From Ceratodon purpureus (lineage: Eukaryota > Streptophyta > Bryopsida > Pseudoditrichales > Ditrichaceae): 64,000 bases of DNA. Position 1 is the first letter of the stretch. Every line of letters starts with the position of its first letter. Both the position numbers and the translations under genes were made by a program. Shown here one piece after another: positions 35,505 to 47,848 of the stretch. The notes below the pieces were generated by a model, which was not told the origin of the DNA, did not search any database, and was given only the letters and a program-made list of their open reading frames with translations. The DNA is taken from contig CM026426.1 in NCBI GenBank assembly GCA_014871385.1, positions 45,556,484 to 45,620,483 on the forward strand, given 5' to 3'.

Positions 35505-35802
35505 TGTTAACTGGGGATTTAAGGTAGTAGAATAGAGGGGCAGTAAAACTGTAGGGGGAGCAGTAAAACTGCAGTTACTGGGGGGGCAGTAAACTGTTAA
35601 GTTACTGTCCTGCCTTGTAGTAACTCTGTTGGATGAAAACTGCCTGTTTTGGATGAAAACTGCCAGATGGATGAAAACTGTCGGATGGATGAAATCCGGT
35701 GGTTGGATGAAGTCTGGTGGTCGGATGAAAACTGTTGGCAGTTAGGGTTTTGGGGGTGGCGGCTAGGGTTTTGGATGGGGTTGTGGGAGAGGGGGCTGCG
35801 AA

Positions 35803-35834
<32 letters not shown>

Positions 35835-36329
35835 AGTTCAGAGCTCTCAGATGGTAGTTTGTGTGTAGGACATGTTGTAGGACTGTAGGAGGATGCTGTT
35901 AGAGCAGTTTTCAGGACTCTGGGGGGTCCAGATAGTGATATCAGTAGGGAGCAGAATCATGTACGGATTTACAGTGAGTAAAGGGAAGGAATTGATTACA
36001 TTGGGTGTAAATGTCTGAAATTGCAGTTATGAGTGCTTGAGGGACCAGGTTAGTGGATTCACCTGGTGGGTCCAGTAGATCTGGTGTTTAAATGAGTGGG
36101 TATTGTAGATCAGACCAAGGAGAGTAGAAAAATGTATCAGATCTAGGAAAATACCATCAGGATTTGAGTAGATCTAAGTTGGCAGTTTCAGATCTAGGAC
36201 CCGGATTTTGGACAGTTTCAGGGCAGTTTCAGGGCAGTTTCAGGGACAGTGCAGAATTTTTCGCAGGATTTCAGAGAGCTTTAGGACAGTATTCATTTTT
36301 GAAGGAGTAAGAAAAATATTCCTTTCACA
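35505..36329 (+). repeat. 3' LTR of the Gag-protease element
   Basis: 825 bp, nearly identical to 26887-27715. The (CT)n tract at about 35811-35835 is shorter. It is followed by the AAACC target duplication. Confidence 0.9.
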
Positions 36330-36480
36330 AAACCACCAACCATTACCCGAGACATTAGACCCCCCATAGCCAAAACCATAAAAACAAAAAATTTTAGTAG
36401 CTAAAGCTTCTTTATTTAACTGTTAGCACACAGGTGATAAATCTCTTGTAAACTGTTAGCACACTTCTCGCAAAGGGGGT

Positions 36481-36625
36481 TGTTGGTTGGCACAACTCAT
36501 TTCCTGCCTGCGATCGCTCACTAAGCAGCACCAAGCCACTTCATCCCCCACATCCGCTCAAACGAGTCCATCACGGTTCAAACCCGAACCAGATAAATGA
36601 GACAAACGCTCACCTCCAACCAACA
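36481..36625 (+). repeat. Possible small LTR with perfect 10-bp terminal inverted repeats
   Basis: 145 bp bounded by TGTTGGTTGG and CCAACCAACA and directly preceded by the purine-rich CAAAGGGGGT. This resembles the 3' LTR of a small (TRIM-type) element whose interior was split by the insertion at 26887. On the far side, TGGCGCCCGAGCAACC at 26731-26746 resembles a primer site, but no matching left LTR is visible. The interpretation is therefore incomplete. Confidence 0.3.
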
Positions 36626-36845
36626 ATGAGCTCGTGGCTTGGTGATCAAACTTGTACTGCAACCTAACTTATATGTTGGTTCCTATTGTGTTTTGTTAGT
36701 GATTACTTGTGACTAAAGTCTCTACTCTCGAAAGGGGGGAGTAGATCTTCACTTCTATACCTTTGTCCTGTGGGCTTTGGATTCGGAGTAGATCGAACAG
36801 ACACTTAATTCACGTCGGTCTCCTTCGGAGACCGTAGTTCATCTC

Positions 36846-38467
36846 TCTAATATATTTTAATATTATTATATTAAAATATACTTTATTATTATTATGTTTA
36901 AATATGCCTTAATATTATTCTGATTGAATTGTATTAGAATAGTATACATTATGTATAGTAAAGTGTATTAAAGTATATTACTGTATATGAAATGGAAGTA
37001 TAATTTAATTCCAAATAATATATATTTCAATTCCAAATAATGTATATTCCATATAATTCTTTAATTGAGAGCAACATATGATTTATTGTTATAAATGTAT
37101 GCATTTTAAATGCTATAAGTATATAATTTCAAATTATTTCCCAAACTCTATTTTTGCATGGCCAAAGTAGATTTGTCTTGTGTTAAATAGAAACTTCATA
37201 GATTTGAAAAAAATCATATGCCATTTAAATATTTTAAGGTCCCATATTCAAATAAGATTGAATATTTGGAATTATTTAAAAAAACTCTTCAATTTGCTTT
37301 ATTTTATAACCTTTTAATATTGTATGAAAAATAGTTAGAGTACAACGTTTATTGAATTGATTAGGTTAGAGATATTTCACATGCTAATTTTTTAATCTGT
37401 GAATTATTTTTTGAAAAAATAGTATTTCTTGAATAATAGTAAATGTTTCCATCATTTTTAAAAGATCAATCACTTGCCTATTTGTAAATTTAAAATTGGA
37501 CATTATTTTTAGAACTTTAAGAATTGTAATATTCTTTTTAGAGAAGATTGTTAGTGAAGAATTTTAATGGTATTTGAATATCTGACAATTTATATTAAAA
37601 TATCAATCTTGACCAAGCAAATAAGATGGAATGAAGCATCATAGCTATTTAATTAGATTAATTTTTTACATACTTTGTAGAACAACAATTCTTATAGTTT
37701 AAAATGCTAGCATTTAATTTAAAGTTAAGACTTTAATCCCCACATGGACGAGTCTTTTCTCTTGTGGCAACGTGGTCTAAGGTTCCCGCAAGGGCACAAG
37801 AGAATTTGAGACCCCGATCTCGTCCACCCAAGTCTATTTTGAAGTAGAGTAGGAGTTTTCGCTTTAGCACGAGTTCTGTGCAGCATGACCTGTGTCTGAT
37901 TTTGCATATACTTTGTATGTTTTTTTGCTTCCTTCTTCGTTATTGTTTTCCAAGACTTGAATTGAGGGTTTGATGTTATGTTTTGTATGTTGTGGAGGGT
38001 TTAAGCCTTGGGTGTTCGTTGAGGGGTTTCGTGTTGGGGTCTACGCAGACTTCTATGGATATTAGGATTTAGATGTTGTGTGTCGCAAAGTTCGCAATTT
38101 TCTTAATTTCTGTTCTGCAGTATACTCCGTCTGCTGTGTTCTTACCTGCCGTTAGCTTAATTAGATGTAGAATTTTGACTTTATGAGTGTAGTATTGGTT
38201 TAAGATTTGTAAATAATAGAATTTTGAGTACTGGGTTTAGGGCGCGGAGAGGTAAGAATTGTTGGGAGGATACCTTCTTTGTGAGTTTTGTTGCCTGTGG
38301 CGTAAGTGCAAGGACTCCTTCGTGAGTGCAAGCACTTTGTCGATGGGCGGTGAAGATTTTGGAGGAATTTCTATTCGGTCGCAGAGGTGGACGCAAGGAA
38401 TTTGCTGCTGAAGAAATTTCAGGTTAGTCATTCTTCATTTTCTTATTCTATGAGTTCTTGTTGTTGT
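36846..38467. other. AT-rich spacer without recognisable gene
   Basis: Long AT-rich tract to about 37700 with TATTAAAATATA-like words, then less biased sequence. No ORF with recognisable content on either strand. Confidence 0.5.
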
Positions 38468-39122
38468 TGTTGGGACACAGAAACTCACTTTTCATCCGGT
38501 TAACACCAAAAACAAGCAGAAACTTCCTTCCTATCCGTGTCATTCCGAGTATGGTCCAGGGATTCAATAGTGTTTTATCAGGTAGCCACTCACAACCAAT
38601 CCGGTTTCCTTCTCTGCATGGATTGTATCTCCGGAACCGGATCTTTCTTCTTTCTATCTTCTATTTCTCTCTCTCTTATCTTCCTTGCTCGGTAGATTAT
38701 GTTGAACCAATCCCAACGTACCTTGCAGGAGACCACCTTTCAACTGACCTAGAAGGCTCTCGTCAGCAGCTCATACAAGTGGTTCCTTTCGATCTATGAG
38801 ACTACCACAACAAACCGATCTGGATCCGAGAGAACTAGGATCCGGCTATCTCTAGGAGACCCGTACTACTATCCGTACCTCTGCTCATTGACTGCGGAAC
38901 CGCTTCGGAAGTTCAGGAAGCCCGATCAAATACTTCTCAATCCGCTACGACCTTAGCGACGGCAATACCGCGTTAGACATCTGTGGAGGTTAGGTTCAAC
39001 AAAAACCCTAATTCCTAATCAACTACCTAAAATCCTTCTTCAACGATTAATCCGGATCTGAGATCCAGTTTCTACTCCTTTAAATCCGGAAAGTGACAAG
39101 TGGCAACGGGAAAAGGAAGGAT

Positions 39123-41322
39123 CTACTGAGTCTTCCTCTTCTTTGTTTTATCGTGAATGTCCTTTGACTGCGTCGTCTTTAGAGTCGGTGCTGACCTTCC
39201 TGCCTTCTCAGACCACTCAGCCCTCCGAGCCTTCCGTGGTGCTTTCTCCTCGGCCTTCTTCTCCTTGGACTTGCTCTCCGATGCCCTAGTGATGATCTGG
39301 GTCTTAGGGGACTTGATCGGGGTACCAATTGGGGTCAGCGTACGGGTAACGGATCCGGTTGTCCCGGATGGAGAACTCCCAGAAGAATCCAACTCGGCTA
39401 TTTCTTCATCAGAACCTAGGTCAATTGTGTCTGACTTGACCGGCTCCTTCCTCTTCCTCAATGTGCGCCTTGTCTCCACTCAGATGACCGGGGACTCCGT
39501 TACAATGGTCTCAGTTGGTGTGGGCGTAACACTAGGCGTCTGGGAGGTGGGAGACAAAGTTATAACCCGATACGGAACCACCTTGGTGCAACCCGGTGGA
39601 GACGGAACGATCTCCCATTCCGATCCAATAGACCCGTCCTCTTGTCTTAGGCTTGCGAGAGTCTTGACTACCAGAGCCGGTGCTCTATAGAAGGTACGGG
39701 TGATTTCTTCTGTGACCACCCGTTCCTGGGATCGTGCCTGGATCACTTCCGTATGGAGAATGGGGATTGGTACACCTGGCTGCGCCATGCTGGCCCCTAG
39801 AGGTATCAGCTCCGCCTCCACCTGACGCAACAGGTCACCAATCGTCCCGACTGGAGACCAATAACCTGGGGATTGAACTCCGGCTGGCACTATAACCTCA
39901 TCCCCAACCATCCGTGGTGACTGAATCAGCTCCTGCGGCACCTTGAACGTCATCCCACTAGATTCTCCTACCACGGCCTTCAAGGGAGATACGAGATGGA
40001 TTGAACCAGTCACTTGGTCCCCGGATTTTGGTTTAAGCAGCTTCTTCAAAAGCCTCAGGGTCTTGTTCATCGCCAAATTGTAGTTGCACAAGACCGTAAT
40101 GATCCTCTTCCTGTTGGCTTCTCCGGTCTTGGACAAAATGCCCTCATCAAACATCCGGGCCTTGTTGACCACATCACCCGGTATCCCAATTAGCTTCCAG
40201 ATGTCGTTCACGATCTGCTCCTGCCTTGCATGAAACTTACGAATCTCCTCGCTCTTGGCCGCTAGATCCGTGGTGAGTTCCGCTACCTAGATCTCCAATA
40301 ACTGCTTCTCGGCCCGGAGTTGAAGCGCCTCCTTTAGGAACTCAATCTCTTTGAGCAGTTCTTCAGGCACACATCCCCCCATTGACGTGCACACCATCTT
40401 GAGCAAGGACTCGATTTGCTCGTAGTTGGCTTTGACGTAACGGGTATTCTCCCAGAGTGCCCGGAACGGGTCATCCGGTAAGCCTTGCTCGGAATTGACC
40501 ACGTTCCTCGCCGTATCGTCTCGGACAGGTGAAGGTTCCGCGTTGTGAGAGGTTGGCTGTTGGGATCGTGACTTGGAGTGGAATTTTGCTGGAGCAGCTT
40601 CCGGGTGTAGCTCTACTTCCGGTTCTACCTCCGTGGATCCCGTATCCGTATCGTCCTCACTCTGTTCCTCTTCCTGACTGTTCTCATCGTTCTTGAAATA
40701 TAGAATGGCTTCGGCCGCCTTCATGTTGTTCTCCTCATCCTCCGTCAGAACTTCCTTCTTATTGTAAAGGTGATACAGGAACAAAGTGATGGAGGTCGCC
40801 TTCTTTTCGATCTTGGGTGGTAACTTTTGCACGACTTCCTCCACTATCCGCGCCCAGTCTGTCACCAGTAAGGCCGCTGAAGATGGTATTTCCTATTGTA
40901 ATGATGAGTCGCTTCAGTTTTGACGGGTATAGGATTGGAATGAGAAAAGCTAAAACCTGTCTTTCTCTCTTATCCCTATACGCATCTACCGAATACCCAT
41001 CGTTCCTATGGAACTTCCCGCTGAACCTATCCTAGATATACTTATCCGTCCTGCCGGCCCAACCGAATCCTTTCTAAACAAACCCGTAAGTATCCGCCCA
41101 CATATCCGTGGTCCACGGAGTTGGGTGCCCTCGGATCGTATTGTCCTACTGGTTCCCCGGCCCATCTACCAACTCTCTCACCATCGCATCATTCTTCAGC
41201 AATAGGGGCCGGGCAAGTAATCTGTGGCTTCTCATCCGGGTCAGATCATTGATCAACTCCTGCATCCCTTCTTCTGTTTCCCGAATCGCAGGGCTAAGGA
41301 CCTTAAGCGCTATGGGCGTCAT
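39123..41322 (-). pseudogene. Diverged copy of the LTR-encoded protein gene
   Basis: From ATG 41322 the family N terminus is recognisable (MQELINDLTRMRSH, ARPLLLKNDAMVRELVDG) but carries stops and a frame change before 40865. From 40865 one frame runs to 39123 through TAG at 40287-40289 and TGA at 39480-39482. It retains the acidic linker, the CTSMGGCVPEELLKEIEFLK block, and the basic C terminus beginning RRTLRKRKEP. All domains of the younger copies are present in the same order, showing that the ORF is an old constituent of this LTR family. Confidence 0.7.
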
Positions 41323-41468
41323 TGCTAAATGTCACGTTGCTCACTCTTTGACCCGACAGCAAGAAACCCGGCAATCCAACTGCCGGTGAATCAAAAAAGA
41401 CACCTCGCCACTCATTCACTCTCTACTCACAGTTCGCAAAAAGGACTACAAATCCTAAACATCCTCGC

Positions 41469-41478
41469 TTATATACTC
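41469..41478 (-). promoter_or_regulatory. TATA box in the old solo LTR
   Basis: TATATAAGC on the minus strand, about 150 bp before the LTR-ORF ATG at 41322. The same spacing is found in the other two complete LTRs. Confidence 0.5.
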
Positions 41479-41812
41479 AGTGAATCATTAATCCAAATCA
41501 TCGTTTAATTACAGCCGCCACCATACCCGTCCGACCGTTATCCGATCATGATGTCTTCTGGGTTGGATCAGATTCCGCACGTGGTTACTGTAACGGTCAA
41601 CTTTTGCCCAGATCGAGATTTGGTTTCTCGTTCCAAGATCACGTTCCGCGTTAACTATTTTACTGATTTTCAAGTATCCGGTTGTGACTATCTCTTCACT
41701 CGGATTGTTTCTAGTTCATTTTTACAAACTTAACCATAAAATGAAAAAGTGATTGAATTCTAACTCCGGTTGGGGAATATCCGGTTTATTCTTAACTTTC
41801 TCGGATCCCATA

Positions 41813-42663
41813 GTTGTAGTGTGCCCTCTTCTATCTAGTTATTGTAGATGAAGTTAGAATTTGGTTTTTCTGAGTTCAATTCTGGTGATACATGCGGTAG
41901 ATGAACACGCATATTGGGGTAGTCCTTTTTCCTGTTGAATTTCTATAAGATTGGTGTGTGTATTTGATTGATTACGTGTCATGTAGGGGGGGGTTTTGAT
42001 TTCTAGTTCAATTACAGTTTGATCAGTGTCTATATAAGTGAGTTGATTGTGATGAATAAAATGGTTTTATCTTGTAAGTGTTATTTTTTGAATTGTTTTG
42101 TTTTAAAGATTTGTGCAAAGTTTTTGTCCTGGAGTTTTGTTCAACTGATTTGGAGTTTGGAATGAGTCTGTTCAACTCCTTTGTATGTATAAGTGTGTCA
42201 AGCATGGTATAAAATAACGTCCTCACTGCGTAAATTGTGTAATGTGTTCTCAGTATCAATCATGTCATAACTCTTACTATTGTATTTTGATTTAAACTTC
42301 GCTTGATTTTAGTTTCATGTGCATTGCTTATCTGTGTGCGACATCTTCAACCGAAGTCTATTTTTGTTTACCTATATAATCTAACTCACTTTGAATAGAA
42401 ACTCAAGAAAACATATCATCCTTCATGTCAAGTGATGTTCCACAATTTATGAGACATCATAGATGATTGAAACAAGATTCTACTCCTATATCCTCTTCTA
42501 ATGCTGAAAATCCATTTGTTTCTGCAGGCACAACACAATTGAAGAGGCATACGTTAGATGAAGACAATTGAAGAGGCATTGACATTTTCATCATTTGATA
42601 ATGGCGGAGAGGTAATAATTATAATTCAATTTAAAAACATGTTGCCGCACGCAACACAGCAGA
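41813..42663. other. Spacer between the solo LTR and the palindrome field
   Basis: AT-rich and without coding signal. A weak exon-like segment near 42540-42600 has stops in all frames. Confidence 0.35.
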
Positions 42664-43147
42664 TTAGCTCAATTCGAGCTAAACTGCTAGCGAAAGTCAA
42701 CCATCTCTCAACAATTTAGCTCAACTTAAGCTAAACTGATCCCAACTAACTTATAAATCAAGATTAAGTAACCGATAAATACATTAAATTTATTTGTAAA
42801 AAACTTGCAGTTTAGCTCGACTCGAGCTCAATTGTAGTTGAAAAGTCATGTGAACGCAACAATTTAGCCTAACTCAAGCTTAATTACACTGCACATTATA
42901 CTTTTCAACTACAGTTTAGCTTGACTCGAGCTAAATTGTAGCACATTCTCAAATAAGACATTACCAATTTTCTCTAATTTGATGTAATGCAGAAACATCG
43001 AGTTGTTTACCCCCAAAGTTTAGCTCAAATCGAGCTAAACTGTAGGTAGAACTTCCTGGGTGCTTTACAGTTTAGCTGTTTAGTGGGGACGATCAGTATA
43101 CTTATTAGAAATTGGGACAGCAGTTTAGCTCGAGTCGAGCTAAATGG
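42664..43147. repeat. Palindrome field upstream of the second ParB/methyltransferase-type gene
   Basis: Seven full copies at 42664-42686, 42713-42738, 42808-42835, 42859-42887, 42911-42939, 43018-43043 and 43121-43147, plus a half copy at about 43066-43080. Arms are CAGTTTAGCTCRA and TYGAGCTAAACTG about a central base. Copies differ in sequence, but several mismatches still leave self-complementary arms. Intervals range from about 20 to 80 bp. Confidence 0.8.
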
Positions 43148-44660
43148 ATAGTTAGAATTGAATTCTAATGTTGCACGTTGGCTATTTCTAGTGAGAAGAG
43201 AACCTAGGTAATTGAGGCGTTGATGCATTTCTTCAAGCCTATTCCAATAAAAGACTTGGAAGACAATGATGGAGATGACTCGAAAACTTTCAAGACATGG
43301 AAAATGATTGATCCATCCAAGCACAAATCCTAGACCCTACTATAGGTTCTTAATACACCCTACCTCATGTTCTCATCATCATTCGAGGGAAGCGTAGATC
43401 AACCCTAGGTCATAGACTTTGATACAAGGATTATAGAGTTTGACCCGGAAAACGCAGACGTAACTAAACTCTTCTGCTCATCAACAAGGGATGATCCATA
43501 CAGTTTTCCTATAACAAAAGACACAACCGTAGTCCCCTTCAATGCGATACACTTAGTCAAGAGCCTAGAGCCTTCCGATTTTGACGAGATTCAGAAAATG
43601 ATCAAAGAGGAGGTCCAGGCCAAGAAATGGTTGATAAAGCAAGGACATGCTGTCAAGGCCAAGTCTTTGGCCTTCAAGCTACGGAATGTCTTGACCAGCA
43701 TTTCAGTACATGCAAAACTCAGTAAGGGCAGGACAACACTCAATCGTGGGCCTATGGACGTGGTGGAAGTCACAGCAACGGGGAGTCAGATGGGAAGTCA
43801 CCTATCCAGATGTGCTAAAGGCAAAGCAGTTGCAGTGATTCCTACCCAAAGCCGAGTTGCTACTGCAACTCCACCATCCCACTCTCTAGCCAAAAAAAAA
43901 GCCGTGACAAAGAAGACTGACAAGGTCGTCATGAAAAAGAACAAACTAATATTCGCGGAGGACCTCGCAACCAGCCTAAACTCTGCTGTCGAGGCAATTC
44001 TAAGGGAATACAAGGTTGGAGAGGTTTTTGACTTTGATAACGCCAATAGGATATACCAAAACTTCTTATTGATTGCCAGGAGGCGTTTATTTTTAGAAAA
44101 GAGGCGCAGCCAAGGAAGATTCTGTGGACGTGACGAAGTGCAAGGATGCACTGGTTAAGTGGACAATCCGCACATATGAAAAACGGGGCATGGAAGAGAT
44201 GAAGATTATATGATCAATATGCCGGACAAGTCACAGAAGCAAACGCTTAGTGTGATGCTCTGTCTACAAAATAAACCCAGCAATGAGCAGGATTTGAAGA
44301 ATTGCGATTTTTGGATCATCAACGAGCAACACAGCATTGCACCGTCAAAATAGCTTATTGAGAAGAATGCAATTGAGGAGTTAGTCAAAGACTTAAGGAA
44401 GTAGAATACCTATGTTGTTTGGACAAAGGACCATGACAAGCTTTGGAAGATCTCGGCATTCTACAATTGAGTGAACCACCTGTCCATGTTCAAACCAATT
44501 TGAGCAACCAACATACTAGCTGCACGGACAGTGTGGGAAAAATATTATAGACCGCAGCCAAGGCATGCCGCAGCAGGAGCAGCTAAGTCAAGGTTCGCTT
44601 GGAGGAGAACATCATCAACAAAGACTTACGACGTGAGTTTACTAACCTCACCAACATCAA

Positions 44661-44763
44661 CAGTTTAGCTCGACTCAAGCTAAACTGCAAAGTTCTCAAT
44701 GTCATTATGTGTTCTTCACTATGTAGGTACTAACGCACTTTAGCTTAAGTCGAGATAAAATGT
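44661..44763. repeat. Two palindromes in an intron of the second ParB-type gene
   Basis: Copies at 44661-44688 (near consensus) and 44736-44763 (diverged arm CGAGATAAAATG), lying between the exon-like segments that end near 44640 and resume near 44806. Confidence 0.7.
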
Positions 44764-46168
44764 AATATGTTAGAATTGTTGATAGACCAAATGTCCTTGC
44801 CATTGCAGTGCTTTATAGAAGCCATTAGGGATCGCTTCTCAATGATCGATGTTGCAAAGCATCAGATGGAGGTGTCACGGTAGGGAGATAAAAACGAAGT
44901 TATTGCACTCATAAACGAGCCAAAGATCATCACATTCGACGACCCTACATGGGAACTGGGGAAGGATGTCATCTCCTATGCGGCTCAAGGAGATTTGGTA
45001 GACGTGGACGACCCATCGCTCAATAAATTTCATGAGCATGATAGGTTTGTTCTAGACAAGGATGGAGTGCTGACGAGGGAAATTTTCAAGTTCCTAGGAA
45101 ACTTGTCGAAGGCAGAACACGCGAAGCTCTATAGACACATCCTCTGCGGGTCTGACCCAGACCGAAGGTTGTGATCAAGCAACCTACCACCGTCTGGGAG
45201 GAATGCTACACGGTTAAGGAGTGGATAGAGCACAGAAAACAAGAGGCTGTAACTCAAGCGGAACTTCAGACGATCAAACTTGCCCTCCAACTCTTCAAGG
45301 GTGGTGCCCTTGATGTACCTGCATGAAAGAAGTTTCAGCAAGACTACTCGGTCAGCAAAGAATCCAAGCACGTTCTTCTTGACTAGGCTATTCTCGACTC
45401 ATTCTGGACCAACGCTAAAGCAACAATGCATCTTAACACGCCTACCAAAGACCTCTCGCCTTTCGCAATTCAGTTCTTCATGACATTCCTTGAGGTGCCG
45501 TCAAAATTTGTCCAGCCAACAGCTAGCATGTTGTTCCGCTCATTCCAGAGGGTACCTTGGCTGAGCTTTGAAACTTGGCCCTCCAATGTATGGACATTGA
45601 ATGGGCACAATGTCTCTTTCGGAATCATTGACTTCCGGTTCCTTCCTAAATACGATTCAAAAGATATGTATACAATGAATTAACCCTTCTTCACGGAGTC
45701 CTTCAACTTCATGGACGCTAAGGGACAACCCAAGTTGGACAACATTCATAACTGGCTTTTGATTTGTGGAGATGAGGACTATCTCCAAGTAGAGACATGG
45801 GTTGAGCAGACCGTCTTAAGTGATCAAAGAAGGATCCTGCCGTTGTACATCCCCACTCTGAACGAGCAACTTGGCGGTCATTCAGCAAAGAGCAGACTTG
45901 CAACGTAACCCGTGCACCTCTTTTTTCTAATTTATACGGATACAAAAGTCAAGCCTCCCCAACTGAGGGAGGAATACAACACATTTCCTCATCCGCAGTA
46001 CAAGAAGCCGAGGAAGCATTAGGAGTTCAAGTACGCAACCTACCCAACAGAGTTGAGGATGGAGTTCTATCTCCAAGTCCTCCAAGCCTTTGTCAAAATT
46101 GAGGAGGCTGTGTTTCAACTCTATGCTCAAACTAAGCTTGTCATAGCTAGTTTGATAAGACACTTTCA

Positions 46169-46281
46169 CACTTTAGCTCAAGTCAAGTTAAATTGTTTCA
46201 TTCTTAGTTGCTTTGGAATGTGTACCGCAAAATAAATCACAACATATAATTCTACACTTTAGCACAACTCGACGTAAACTG
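46169..46281. repeat. Two palindromes in a later intron of the same gene
   Basis: Copies at 46169-46195 and 46255-46281, both with the starting arm CACTTTAGC. They follow the methyltransferase-like exon directly. Confidence 0.65.
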
Positions 46282-47337
46282 TCTCTTGTTTGTTATCGGT
46301 TTTTTCAGATGCTCTCCCTGAACTAATTCGTCATTGCGGATGATAGTGACTCAAACCATTTGAGCAATGCACAATCTTCAAGGCTGAATCTTGACTAGCT
46401 TGATTTCTTCATTGACAGATATCATGTTGATGAGAGGCGGTTTCTAGTATTTGGAAAGGCCTTCTTAAAAGGGAAGGCCAGGGCTCAAGAGGCGAGTGAG
46501 GATTTATGGGGCGAGGAGGAGCTTCCAACTCAAGGATTTGTTCCCTCCTCTAGTATTGCAAACATCAATTCAGAGGACGAGGGTCACCGCATAGATCCAC
46601 TAAGTCAGACAGCATCCGAAGCTGATATGGGATTGGGCGCAGTTTGTCAAAGGCTCGATTATCCGAATTTGGAGGTGCTCGCTATAGCTGAAGGAAGACC
46701 TAATTCTGCACCAACTATTGGTTCTAGAAGTGGGAGACAACCATCAAAGAGGAGGAGGATTGACACTGCATCCGAGCGCGTCGCTCCATTAGGCAAAGTC
46801 AGCGCCAACACTGACAACTCCGAGATTCTTCTCAGTCTTCAGGCAAGTGAGGCACGGAAGAAGCAAATGAAGGAGAGGATGGCTAGTCAACAACGGGATT
46901 TGGCCGCTGTAGTGGCTGCTACAGTGTCCGTCCAAATGTAGGCCTTCATGAAAAACATGGCCAATATTGTTCAGATTGCTGCTGCAGTTCATCCAAGCCT
47001 CAAGACGATAGTTAATGAGACCCCTACAACGCCCATTCTGCCACGGTTGGACTCCCCTAGCAGTGCTGCAAATGTGCCAAACTTTAAAGATATTTCAACA
47101 TCAATCCCTGAGCCAACCCATCAATCTCCCAATGTACACATGCAAGATCGTAGTCCGAGCCCACTCCATTCTCTCCTTTGCACTCAGACAGAAGAAGATT
47201 GTCCCGAAATAGCTTCAAGTCCCTCTGAAACTTAGATTTTTTGAACTCCAAATTTTGTAGTTAAGGTGTTAATACCGGAATAACTCACTTAAATGTGCAT
47301 TTTTGTACCAAAAAACTTGTAATTAATACAAATGAGC

Positions 47338-47848
47338 TCTTTAGCTAGACTCAAGCTAAATTGTTCAAACATTTTTCCATTCCTGCTTCCTTGTCTTCAT
47401 GATTACTGCCTGATGATTCTATAGTTGTCCTGCAATGTTTAGGTTAGAAGTTACATGATGAAGTGGACGATCTTCCGCTCATGAATGATGGTTCCCTTGT
47501 CTGATGAGCTTGTATGCAAGGATCTAAAATTTAGTTGTCATTGAGCAATGTGGTCCTAGCCTAGGACCAAGCGTAGCTGTCGTTCTTGACAACCAACCCT
47601 AGCAGTTGTTAGGGTCGATGGGTTCTATTGATGTTTTGATTTTTGTAATGGGGTAGTTGATGGTCGTTGCTCGCATCTGTACTTGCCTCCTATGATGTCT
47701 TTAGTTTAGCTTGAGCCTACCTAAAAATGATTGATCTTTACACTGCTTTCTTCTAGAGCTGTACTAGCTCATGTAGTCTTGTTTGTTTCGGCTCAGTTCG
47801 ACCTAAACAAATGCACTCATTCATTTTAGGTCAATCCGACATAAACCC
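47338..47848. repeat. Diverged palindromes in the 3' part of the same gene
   Basis: Copies at 47338-47363, 47703-47729, 47785-47810 and 47824-47848, the last two strongly diverged (CAGTTCGACCTAAAC and TTTAGGTCAATCCGACATAAA). A further possible copy lies near 48330-48355. Confidence 0.5.

Larger units (their letters stand above)
26887..36329 (+). mobile_element. Complete young LTR retrotransposon encoding Gag and protease but no RT, RNase H or integrase
   Basis: Bounded by near-identical LTRs (26887-27715 and 35505-36329), beginning TGTTAACTGG and ending CTTTCACA, with the five-base target duplication AAACC at 26882-26886 and 36330-36334. By eye the LTRs differ by one substitution and a (CT)2 length change in the microsatellite, so insertion is recent. 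A purine tract precedes the 3' LTR. The 7.8-kb interior holds a long leader and one reading frame of 2,152 codons (28906-35361) interrupted by two TAG codons. It has a Gag domain, two zinc knuckles and an aspartic protease similar to that of the Ty3/gypsy element at the right edge. I found no RT, RNase H or integrase motif, so it would depend on a helper. Confidence 0.88.
38468..41812 (-). mobile_element. Old solo LTR of the LTR-ORF Ty3/gypsy family
   Basis: On the minus strand it begins TATGGGATCC (TG mutated to TA) and ends TCCCAACA. The five-base direct repeat GTTGT lies at 38463-38467 and 41813-41817. No internal domain is present. Landmarks shared with the LTRs at 48456-50850 and 53038-56696: GGGATCCGAGAAA, the TATA box near 41470, the LTR ORF, and the terminal GATTCAATAGTGTTT region near 38560. 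It is clearly more diverged than the other copies. Confidence 0.8.

Noticed and set aside
36571..36680. Possible Pol III SINE boxes (GGTTCAAACCC; GTGGCTTGGTGATC)
   Set aside because: The box-B-like word precedes the box-A-like word and spacing is wrong; no poly-A tail or target duplication fits.
42664..43147. CRISPR-like array
   Set aside because: Repeat units are palindromes that differ from each other, spacing is irregular, and the context is intron-containing plant DNA.
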